Part shown: one piece after another, positions 8,901 to 15,728 of the stretch
Numbering within the stretch: the first letter of the stretch is position 1
How the letters are laid out: every line of letters starts with the position of its first letter
Translations under genes and position numbers: made by a program
The notes under the pieces: generated by a model
What the model saw: the letters and a program-made list of their open reading frames with translations, nothing else
What the model was told of the DNA's origin: nothing
Databases searched by the model: none
Assembly (NCBI GenBank): GCA_963779485.1
Contig: CAVZYJ010000014.1
Location: 1 to 64,000, forward strand
Length of the DNA: 64,000 nt
Reading direction: 5' to 3'
Source of the DNA: CAVVJA01 sp963779485
GTDB lineage: Bacteria > Actinomycetota > Actinomycetes > Mycobacteriales > Jatrophihabitantaceae

Positions 8901-11900
8901 AGGCTCGCCTGGCGCCGGCCCGCGAGCTCGCCGAAGCAGCGCACCTGATGGCAGAGTTCGAGGCCGCGTATCGGCAGGCCGTCGAAACCGCGCGGACGTC
9001 GCTGACCGAAGCCCGAGAGCTGATCGCCGACCACGATCGGCGCCGCTTCACCTCCGAGCTGGAGGCCCTGAGACGGAAGAACCGGTTGACCGAGGCCACC
9101 GCCGCCGCGGCCGAGTCGCTCGCCCATGCGCGGCTCCTGGCCTGGCTGTGGACGCGGGGCGCGCAGCGACTATGGGCGCTTGAGCACGACCGCAGAACAT
9201 CCGCCGATCTGGTCGCCCGGGTGAACCACGATCTGCGCGACCTGCCAGCGCGCGTGCGGACCGACGTCGTTGCCGCGATCGAGGTGCGCCGCTACCTGGA
9301 CGGTCTAGGGCTGCTGCCCGGAGTGTTCGACAGGCGCGAGCAGGTGCATGACGGGCAGCGGGCCACTGACCCGGAACGCGGCAGCGACCTCACACTGACC
9401 GAACTGCGCACCCAGATCCAGCGCCGCATCGAGCAGCTGGCGGCCAACCCGGACGCTGTGTGGCCGGACCCCGAGATCCAGCACATCACGACCGAGCTCG
9501 ACGACGCGATGAAGCATCGGCAGCGCGCCGAACGCTACCTGCGCCGCGCCGATCGAGTCGCGGCCTCCGCATCCCGGCTGCAAGCCCGCTACGAGCTGCT
9601 GCGCGAGCGCCGAACCGACGCGACGGCCCAGTTGCGTCGCGCGCGGCGCGCCCTGGACCGACCCGGCCAGCCGGCGACCGCGGCCTGGGAGGTAGTCCGG
9701 CTCGGCGACGAGCTCGCCGCCGCCGAGCGGGAGCTGGCCGAGGCCTCCCGAGCTCGACTGATTCAGCTGGACACCGAGCTGCGGGAGCTGCGTTCCAGCG
9801 GGCTCCCCGCTGACATCTCTGAGGCCGACATCGACCGCGTCCTGGTCGACGCGCAGGAGTGGCTCCGGCAGCTGGCCGGACCGCTCCGCGACGTCGACGT
9901 CTCGGGCGCGCGCCTGCGCGACGTGCACGCGACCGTCGACCGGCTGCAACAACTGTCCGACCGCAGCTCGCCTATCGGTCCGCGGGCGAGCGGACGGGCC
10001 GCGGCCGCAGCCCGAGCGCGCGCAGCGGCGCCGCGGCTGGACGCGATCGCCGAGAGCCTCGATCGACTGACCAGCTCCGACGTGCCGATCGGCCGGTGGG
10101 GTACCGACTACCTCGGCGCATTGGCCGTACACACTCGGGAAGCGAAGGCGGCCGTTACCGAGACGATGGAGCGCTGGGAGACGGCCCAGCAGCAGCGCCG
10201 GGTCTTCGTCGTTCAGCTCGCCGAACTGTCGCGTGACATCGGGCTGATTCTCGCTGATCGGCACCAGCGGCCGGTCGTCTCCACCGCCCGGATGCGCCAC
10301 TTGCTGCAACGCATCGCGCGTCGGCAGACCTGGCTCGCGCGGTGGCGGCTGGAGGGCCCAACAAGACAGCCTGTGGCCCCTGACCCAGCCGCTGACGGCC
10401 CGATGACGCCGGCACCCGCGCGGCACCTGGTCGGATCCGACCCGGTAACCGGCGCCAGCATCCTGTCCACCGATCTCGGCGTCAATCCCGAAGATTGGGT
10501 CGGCGTCCACATCGAGGACATGGGCGGCTATGACCGGGTCAGCTACGACGTGGAGCGATGGAGCCCGCGTCACCCGTTCGGCGGCCTGCTCCCGGTACGT
10601 AGCACGCTGCGGCAGGCACCCAGGGTCATTCACCTGTCCGGCGCGGATCTCCGGATCGACAAGACGATCTATCGCACCACGATCCTGGAAAGCCCGTTCA
10701 TGATGACCCGCGTCTCCGGTGCGGTGCCGCCGCGGTCCGTCTCGAACCGGTTCGGGTTACCGTTCGACCTGCCCGGTGTCTATCCCAACAACAAGGGCGT
10801 TCCACCTGGCGCCCCGCCGCACTTCGGGCCGGTCCCGACGGCTGTGCCCATCCAGTTCCCCCACCTGCCGTTCGGTCTCCTATTGCAAGGCATCGTGCGC
10901 GCGCCGTTCATCACCGGCGAAGCATTCCTCCTCCCCACCGCCTTTCACGACTTCGACCACGTCGAGGGCGCACGGCTTCGAGTCACCAAGATTCCCAAGT
11001 ACGAGATCGGACCGGACGGGCGGCGCCGCAAGATGGCGGACCCGCTCCCGGATCTGCCGTCGAAGTACGAGGTTTACGTGCCGGCGGCGGACGTCGCGCG
11101 CACCGGACCGCCCGCTCGCCGCTTCGACGTGCAATTCAAAGCCGGCGTCGGCGCTGACCTCTTGCTCCTGGCTCAGCTGTATTACGGTCACGCGACCGAC
11201 GGTCTGGACGGCCTGGTCACTCTGGGCGCCGTAGGCGGCGTGCTGCAGGCCCAGTTGACCAATGAGCCGAAACTCTCCTGGCTCCATGCCGACGTCGGGC
11301 TCGGCGTCGAGTGGGTGTCAGGCCTGTTTATCTCGATTGCCTTCGGACCGTTCTTCCCTTCGGGCGCCTGGCAAGCACTCGGCGGCCTCGGAATCAGCAC
11401 CACCATCGGCAACCGGGTGCACGGCCGCAGCCTGATGCCGTTTGTCGAGAACCGCGGGACGGAGCTGGTCCGCGCGGCCGTCGCGCGCTACCTGCGGCTG
11501 GCCACACCGCTTGGCGTCGTGGCCTGGCAGGTGTGGACCAGCGGCCTCCTGACCCCGGTTCGCTGGTCGTGGGACCAGCTTCGCGACTGGGGCCAAGCCT
11601 CGGCTCCATCCGGCGCTCCGCAGCCGCTGCCCGCTCAGGCAACCGACACCGCCGTTAACCGGCAAGTCGCCGCCTGGCGGCGCGACACCGAGGCGGAACG
11701 GGCCGCGGTCGAACCATTCTCTGACCCGCAGGCCAGCGCGGCTCGAGGCGATGCGGGAGAACGCGCACCGATTGGGCGTACTGCTCAACCACACCGGCCT
11801 GCCCGGCACCAGCGGCGTCGTCGGGGACGCGGCCACGCACGCCCTGGCCGCCGTCACCAGCGCCGAAGATCTGCTGGGGGCCGACCCGGCTGGGCCGGCC

Positions 11901-11938
11901 ACCCAGCTGGCCACCGGTCTCGATCAGCTGCGCCGTGA
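5945..11938 (+). CDS. Giant gene, segment 4: long helical region with an unrecognised domain
   Basis: This is an uninterrupted frame; coding is convincing from about 5905 to about 11735, after which the true frame shifts (+) to LEAMRENAHRLGVLLNHTG. Residues from about 6350-6920 alternate strands and helices and include VRVVIHGRPGEVVWDHY and IQLDVCGVTVSPSG. These faintly recall caspase/CPD-type processing modules of polymorphic toxins, without a convincing catalytic pair. Between about 7050 and 10370 the sequence is almost wholly helical, rich in Ala, Arg, Glu and Leu, with many ELRRR/LARL-type heptad-like repeats. From about 10400 to 11580 composition changes to Gly/Pro/aromatic-rich strands (SYDVERWSPRHPFGGLLPV, FHDFDHVEGARLRVTKIPKY) and ends in hydrophobic glycine-rich sequence. 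I recognise no family for that part. Confidence 0.7.
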   Translation: MAQVGAVQHTARQLASAADVIHGSLASLLSDPHTVVNAAELGRLDELIHAAHQRTEQIAGRFGYLADGIGDIDPAALAAHVADVHELHNDLTRLLADISQAPHAGLAETVSPAEAAALLLPEIRGYGRHLLGWGMPAAGDGTVVFVDRLGPDLGQRATELVTLSQWLPPISGAVRVVIHGRPGEVVWDHYAPPQSDGVSRTVIDQALDGVGLVKLLVHYRAFRDAVAAAATIQLDVCGVTVSPSGIPVAQQVADTLNAWRRAVAPAAGWADATIEVRALHAEQAPDALLQVDRHGRTTLVREERGPDGQLVLTPVPAELQGYRTFHPAPGAELPGAWLASPIPGGPPTGEVTQLLPELVMGQRGDQRGVRVAGVLSADPTGPGAQPRPDAARAALLAATDEARAAASRGAALAAQPEIAALAQGIAAVAHYAAVRSAILADALTVTSPAHEASQALSRATRLQRALATLNPALDLITEDLTRGPGADVLADHVATARRAAHQLAIEAGSYDDAQARAEAAAAAALDHARGWVRHTLARTALRRPLGPAVRLAAVHAAVTEVHERREQLAEAGQHGSADGVALVPQLARAVDRLVQTDAALPARRPRAGQTTALSAEVAGLVREAAEAVSFSQRERAWRRSRTVHSKADVEEIDAIAREPVKDARLAGLLAAEIDALYQRVRAADDALAERAERDRTADRAGLVSDAERALLALVVPTGWLPELVTVLGRYRDRRDHGMLNLGHLGGVDPVSTTLLAGRENVRALRRQIDAVWHELNALQTGASSRSPERAMHRYRLRLLLRSHNQQLPVLIRDIEAELAMVSERETDSAAAGDLTGLSDQIERRRQLIAELGQARAQVAAQRRRRRALRRAHRRGDTPARMLLAEYPDLGAIRTRIIQANPAGMDPAPILASLERQLDLLVEPAPTGAESARVADQPGITPELMIDMTDSAGLSVAALSRAYTGLLREHDDQQAVLDDPARLADLQARLAPARELAEAAHLMAEFEAAYRQAVETARTSLTEARELIADHDRRRFTSELEALRRKNRLTEATAAAAESLAHARLLAWLWTRGAQRLWALEHDRRTSADLVARVNHDLRDLPARVRTDVVAAIEVRRYLDGLGLLPGVFDRREQVHDGQRATDPERGSDLTLTELRTQIQRRIEQLAANPDAVWPDPEIQHITTELDDAMKHRQRAERYLRRADRVAASASRLQARYELLRERRTDATAQLRRARRALDRPGQPATAAWEVVRLGDELAAAERELAEASRARLIQLDTELRELRSSGLPADISEADIDRVLVDAQEWLRQLAGPLRDVDVSGARLRDVHATVDRLQQLSDRSSPIGPRASGRAAAAARARAAAPRLDAIAESLDRLTSSDVPIGRWGTDYLGALAVHTREAKAAVTETMERWETAQQQRRVFVVQLAELSRDIGLILADRHQRPVVSTARMRHLLQRIARRQTWLARWRLEGPTRQPVAPDPAADGPMTPAPARHLVGSDPVTGASILSTDLGVNPEDWVGVHIEDMGGYDRVSYDVERWSPRHPFGGLLPVRSTLRQAPRVIHLSGADLRIDKTIYRTTILESPFMMTRVSGAVPPRSVSNRFGLPFDLPGVYPNNKGVPPGAPPHFGPVPTAVPIQFPHLPFGLLLQGIVRAPFITGEAFLLPTAFHDFDHVEGARLRVTKIPKYEIGPDGRRRKMADPLPDLPSKYEVYVPAADVARTGPPARRFDVQFKAGVGADLLLLAQLYYGHATDGLDGLVTLGAVGGVLQAQLTNEPKLSWLHADVGLGVEWVSGLFISIAFGPFFPSGAWQALGGLGISTTIGNRVHGRSLMPFVENRGTELVRAAVARYLRLATPLGVVAWQVWTSGLLTPVRWSWDQLRDWGQASAPSGAPQPLPAQATDTAVNRQVAAWRRDTEAERAAVEPFSDPQASAARGDAGERAPIGRTAQPHRPARHQRRRRGRGHARPGRRHQRRRSAGGRPGWAGHPAGHRSRSAAP

Positions 11939-14262
11939 CATCGCGGACCTGGCGAGCCAAGCCGGAATGGCCGACCGGCCCGGCCTGGGCGGCCGCGGCC
12001 ATGCACCGCGCCGCGGAGCAGCTTCTGGCCGAAGTACACCGGCACAGCGCGCTGCGTTCCCTGGAACAACTGGTGGCGAACGCGTTGGAGCTGGACCAGA
12101 CCGCGTCCCGCCCGGACCCACCGGTCCGCCGACACTCGGAATTCAGTGGCGTCGCCGGCGAGATCGAATCGTGGGCGCTCCTGGCCGGCGAGCTGGCGCT
12201 GACGGCCCGGGACGTGATCGAGCAGACACCCGCCGATGCCGGCGCGCAGTTCGAGTCGCTGGGCCGCCGAGCCACCGAGGTGACCGAGCACCTCGGGGAC
12301 CTCCGCCGGGTCGTCACCGCCGCCGACGCGATGACGCGCCACGGGGGCACTGCGCACGTGGCGGGCAACGTGTCCGAACTGTGGGCGCTCGTGCTCGATA
12401 TCGAGCCGTTGCGACGCCTCGAGCAGACAATCGACGCGCTGCGGGCGACGGCGGTCGGCGCCGTGGTCCCGACACCCCCACCGGCAACCGCGCCATCCTC
12501 AGCCCCACCCGTCGGCGCGCCGCAGGCAGGCGCACCGCAGGCAGGCGCACCGCAGCCTGGGCTGCGCACCATCGCGACCAGGCCCTACTTTCGCATCGGA
12601 ATGGCGGTCACACCCGCGGCGCTCAGCGTCCCCGGCGTCGCAGCGCACGTGGCGCGGGAGGCAGCCGAGGTCACCACCGAGGGAATGCTGGGCTGGTCGA
12701 CAGTGCACCCGCGCCGCGGCGAATGGAACTTCCGGTCATTCGACGCGCTGATCCAGTTCGCCGCCATGCATAACCAGACCGTGCACGGGCACGCCTTGGT
12801 CTCGCCGGACGACCTGGCGAGCTGGCTGAACGCTGCCACCCGGCGCCGAGAGCTTCGGGACATCCTCACCGCCCACATCACGACACTGGTGCACCGTCAC
12901 CGCGGTCAGCTCGCCGCCTGGACCGTGGTGGACCGGCCGCTGTCCGACACCGGCGGGCGCCGCCGCTCGCTGTGGCAGGTGCGCCTGGGCCCGAGCCATA
13001 TCCGCAACGCCTTCCGAGCGGCCGCCTCCGCTGACCCGAACGCGAAGCTCTACCTCGCCGACTACGACATCGCCGGCGAGAATCCGGCCAAGACCACGCG
13101 CTTCTACCGGCTGGTGCGCGAGCTGCGGGACAGCGGCGTGCCCGTGCACGGCGTCGAGGTGCAGCTGCGTCCCGCCGTGCGGATCGGGCCGGACGGCATG
13201 CCGTTCGCGTCGTGGTCGCCGGATACCGTGCGCCGGCACTTGGGGCGGCTCCGCGATCTCGGTCTCGACATCGCGATCACCGTCGAGGTACGGCTGCCGG
13301 AGCAGGCCGGGCCGGACGTCCTGGAAGTACAGGCGCGCACCTACGCCGAGGTGACCCGGATCGCCCAGCAGGTCACCGCGGTCCGGTCGATGACGATCTG
13401 GGGGACCAGCGACGGGCTGTCCTCGGTCAGCGAACGCTTTCCGGGCACGACGGCCGCCACCCCATTCACGTCCGACCTCGCGCCGAAGCCCGCCTACCAC
13501 GCTATGCGGCAGGTACTCCTCGACAGCGCCCTCGTCCCGGGACCGCCCCCAGGCGGCGCACCGTCCGCCGTCCGCCAGGCGCTGGCGACCACACCAGCGG
13601 TAGCGCCCCAATCGGCCGCCGCGGAGCCGGTCACGATCGAGGAGCTGACCCTCGGCGGCCGGGATCTGCCCGCCGCCCCGGCCGCGCCGGGCCGGGTCGC
13701 GGTGCCCCCCATCGCCACCGCCCGGCCGATCGAGCTGTTCGGGCTACCCGACCTACAGCGGATCGACATCGAGACCGGCACCGACACCGCCGAGTTCTAC
13801 CAACTCATCGTCGCGCTGCGCGAGGCCAGCATCGCCCGCAATCGAACGGTGGCGCTCGTCGAACGCGCCGACGGTCGGCGCTATGTCGTCACACTCGGCC
13901 GCCGTGGCGGCTACCTCAACCCAGCCGCGCCGGACTCGCCGGCCTGGCAGTATCTCCTCGAGGCGTACCGCGAGCTGGGCGAAAGCATCAGCTCGCCACC
14001 GCCGTTCATCAGAGTGCTGGTGCACAGCGAAGCGCATCGGCCCGAAGGGACCCAGCCCGCCCTCGCCGATCTGGAGCTGCTCCGCCAGGCCCCCGGCCAA
14101 GCCAGCGCCGTGCTCGTCCGCCGCGAGGGGGCGCCTATCCGGTACCGGGTCGCAGCCAAGGAAGCCCCGCTGGATCCGCGCGACCTCCGCGTCGGTAGCC
14201 GGCTCCGCCGCCGCGTACGCTTCCAGCCCCCGACGAGCGGGCCCGGGACTGGCCAGTCGTGA
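11935..14262 (+). CDS. Giant gene, segment 5: GH10-like barrel and JAB/MPN-like C-terminal domain
   Basis: Coding in this frame is convincing from about 11950. Helices come first, then a GAPQA triplet repeat linker at 12514-12558. From about 12580 to 13510 the order of GH10 xylanase landmarks is followed: EGMLGWSTVHPRRGEWNF (family T-E-N-x-M-K-W), HGHALVS (GHTLVW), AAWTVVDRP (WDVVNE), AKLYLADYDI (AKLYxNDYN), VPVHGVEVQ, IAITVEVRL (ITELDI) and SMTIWGTSD (ITVWGVTD). The acid/base Glu is Arg (codon 12934-12936) and the nucleophile position is Val (13282-13284), so xylanase activity is unlikely. The C-terminus (IRVLVHSEAHRPEGTQPALAD, then a strand AVLVRREG) resembles a JAB/MPN metalloprotease motif with changed ligands. 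The TGA stop is at 14260-14262, within a palindrome. Confidence 0.75.
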   Translation: MTSRTWRAKPEWPTGPAWAAAAMHRAAEQLLAEVHRHSALRSLEQLVANALELDQTASRPDPPVRRHSEFSGVAGEIESWALLAGELALTARDVIEQTPADAGAQFESLGRRATEVTEHLGDLRRVVTAADAMTRHGGTAHVAGNVSELWALVLDIEPLRRLEQTIDALRATAVGAVVPTPPPATAPSSAPPVGAPQAGAPQAGAPQPGLRTIATRPYFRIGMAVTPAALSVPGVAAHVAREAAEVTTEGMLGWSTVHPRRGEWNFRSFDALIQFAAMHNQTVHGHALVSPDDLASWLNAATRRRELRDILTAHITTLVHRHRGQLAAWTVVDRPLSDTGGRRRSLWQVRLGPSHIRNAFRAAASADPNAKLYLADYDIAGENPAKTTRFYRLVRELRDSGVPVHGVEVQLRPAVRIGPDGMPFASWSPDTVRRHLGRLRDLGLDIAITVEVRLPEQAGPDVLEVQARTYAEVTRIAQQVTAVRSMTIWGTSDGLSSVSERFPGTTAATPFTSDLAPKPAYHAMRQVLLDSALVPGPPPGGAPSAVRQALATTPAVAPQSAAAEPVTIEELTLGGRDLPAAPAAPGRVAVPPIATARPIELFGLPDLQRIDIETGTDTAEFYQLIVALREASIARNRTVALVERADGRRYVVTLGRRGGYLNPAAPDSPAWQYLLEAYRELGESISSPPPFIRVLVHSEAHRPEGTQPALADLELLRQAPGQASAVLVRREGAPIRYRVAAKEAPLDPRDLRVGSRLRRRVRFQPPTSGPGTGQS
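12514..12558 (+). repeat. Tandem 15-bp repeat encoding GAPQA linker
   Basis: Three near-identical 15-bp units encode GAPQA, GAPQA and GAPQP immediately before the GH10-like barrel. It is an inter-domain linker repeat; slippage here could vary linker length without shifting frame. Confidence 0.8.
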
Positions 14263-14400
14263 TCTTGGACTTGTGGTCGCCCTGAGGTCGTAAGTCCAAG
14301 ATCACGAAGACGGCACCGAAGATCACGAAGGTTCAGTTCGAAAGCCGCAGTCGTGATCTTGGACTTAACGTCGCCCTGAGGCTGTAAGTCCAAGATCACG
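14258..14400. repeat. Two long perfect palindromes of the CGTGATCTTGGACTT family
   Basis: Copy one has 15-bp arms at 14258-14272 and 14292-14306. Copy two has 16-bp arms at 14352-14367 and 14385-14400. The loops (19 and 17 bases) are similar to each other (both contain TCGCCCTGAGG), and a half-arm (AAGATCACGAA) lies between at about 14319-14329. The first arm includes the stop codon of the giant gene. No T-tract follows, so these are not classical terminators, though the hairpins could slow RNA polymerase or protect the mRNA 3' end. The arms recur elsewhere in the window, which marks this as a dispersed REP-like element. Confidence 0.8.
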
Positions 14401-14507
14401 AACGGCTCGGAAGGCCCAGGCCGCGGCTTGTCAAGTCCGGTCTTTGCGGGCCTGTCGCGATGCGGGCACGGATCATACGGTCGCCGCAGGAGCCTGGGAG
14501 GAGCTGC

Positions 14508-15728
14508 ATGCGCCGATGGTGGATGGTGGCGGCCGGACTAGCCATGGTCAGCGGCCTCACTCCGTCTCGCGCGCTGGCGGCGCCGATACCAGCCGGGTCC
14601 TGCCTGACCGCACCGACTCAGGTGAGCGGAGCGGTGCCCTGGCCGCAACAGCGGTTGGACTACGCCCGGGTATGGCCGTTGTCCCAAGGGCAGGGCGTGA
14701 CCGTCGCGGTCATCGACACGGGTGTCGACGCCCGTCAGGCGCAGCTGGCCGGTCGGGTCGAAGACGGCTTCGACGTCGTGCACGGCTCGGGCGCGGCGAA
14801 CTCCGACTGTGTAGGCCACGGCACGTTCGTCGCTGGTCTCATCGCCGCCGGTCCGCGCCCGGGCGTTGGCTTCGCCGGCCTGGCTCCGGCCGCCGTCATT
14901 CTGCCGATCCGCCAGACCGACGCCGATCAGGACGGCACGGCCGGTGGGCTGGCTGCTGGCATCCGATTGGCGGCTGATCACGGTGCCTCGGTGATCAACA
15001 TCTCCCTCGCGTCTACCGTTCCCAGCACTGCCTTGGACGCCGCTGTCGCCTACGCCGAGAGCCGTAACGCGCTGATCGTCGCCGCCGCCGCCAACGACGC
15101 CCAATCCGGCAACCCGCGCACCTATCCGGCATCGATTCCCACCGTGCTCGCGGTCGGCGCGGTCGGCCCGGATGATCAGCGCAGCACCTTTTCCGAGAGC
15201 GGCTCCTTCATTGACGTCGCGGCACCCGGCAGCGATGTGGTGGGCATCGGTCCGGGCGGTCCCGGGCAGTTGACCGGGTCGGGCACGAGCTACGCGACCG
15301 CATTCGTGTCCGGCGTGGCCGCGCTGCTGCGCGCCTACCGTCCGGGCCTGACGGCGGCGCAGGTTCGGCACCGCATCGAGGTGACCGCAGACCACCCGGC
15401 GGGCATCGTCCCTAACGCCCAAGTGGGCTGGGGAGTGGTAGATCCGTACGCTGCGGTGACCGCCGAGCTGCCCGAGGAAGGTGGCCGGCTACCCGTGGCC
15501 ACCTCGTCCTCGGCACCTCAACCTGCGGCTTCGCATCCTTCGATGCGGCCGCCGATCCGGCCGGCCCTGGTCGCCGCCGCCTGCGTGGTGCTGGCCGGGG
15601 CAGCCCTGCTCGCGGGCCAGGTCATCAGACGCGGTCGTCGCCGGCGCTGGCAACCCGGGCGACTCGGATACGCCGCCGACAGTTGGCCCGGTGGGCCCCA
15701 GAGGAGACCCCATGCCACCCATCAATGA
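14508..15728 (+). CDS. mycP: Mycosin, type VII secretion membrane-anchored subtilisin-like serine protease
   Basis: This is a 406-residue protein with the mycosin layout. It has an N-terminal signal sequence (WWMVAAGLAMVSGL, ending about residue 30), an S8 protease domain, a Pro/Ser linker, one C-terminal transmembrane helix (PALVAAACVVLAGAALLAGQ) and a short Arg-rich cytosolic tail. The catalytic triad is visible as Asp in VAVIDTGVD, His in GHGTFVAGLIAAG and Ser in GTSYATAFVSG. The ATG at 14508 is chosen over 14460 because GGGAGGAG precedes it and the signal peptide then starts cleanly. In ESX systems mycosin sits outside the membrane, stabilises the secretion complex and can cut substrates. 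The next gene, EccD, overlaps its 3' end by 17 bases. Confidence 0.93.
   Translation: MRRWWMVAAGLAMVSGLTPSRALAAPIPAGSCLTAPTQVSGAVPWPQQRLDYARVWPLSQGQGVTVAVIDTGVDARQAQLAGRVEDGFDVVHGSGAANSDCVGHGTFVAGLIAAGPRPGVGFAGLAPAAVILPIRQTDADQDGTAGGLAAGIRLAADHGASVINISLASTVPSTALDAAVAYAESRNALIVAAAANDAQSGNPRTYPASIPTVLAVGAVGPDDQRSTFSESGSFIDVAAPGSDVVGIGPGGPGQLTGSGTSYATAFVSGVAALLRAYRPGLTAAQVRHRIEVTADHPAGIVPNAQVGWGVVDPYAAVTAELPEEGGRLPVATSSSAPQPAASHPSMRPPIRPALVAAACVVLAGAALLAGQVIRRGRRRRWQPGRLGYAADSWPGGPQRRPHATHQ

Larger units (their letters stand above)
1779..14262 (+). other. Whole giant T7SS-associated multidomain gene (about 4,100 residues if read through its frame changes)
   Basis: I read the coding stretches between 1779 and 14262 as one gene because each frame change joins smoothly to the next and no stop or ribosome site separates them. 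Order: CpnT-like WXG100-type N-terminus (1779-2650), beta-rich repeats and Pro/Ala/Glu linker (2650-3900), SecA-like ATPase (about 3950-5530), helical linker (5530-5900), a possible protease-like module (about 6350-6920), long coiled-coil-like helices (7050-10370), an unrecognised domain (10400-11580), more helix (11700-12430), a GH10-like barrel (about 12580-13510) and a JAB/MPN-like C-terminus (about 13730-14180). Approximate frame changes: 2112, 2478, 2840, 2945, 3355, 3425, 3620, 3755, 5195, 5530, 5745, 5905, 11735 and 11945. The stop codon lies inside a palindromic repeat. It may be a secreted effector with WXG100 targeting, or an envelope-located machine. Confidence 0.6.

Noticed and set aside
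14258..14400. CRISPR array
   Set aside because: Only two palindromic units with similar rather than unique loops, and no cas genes.
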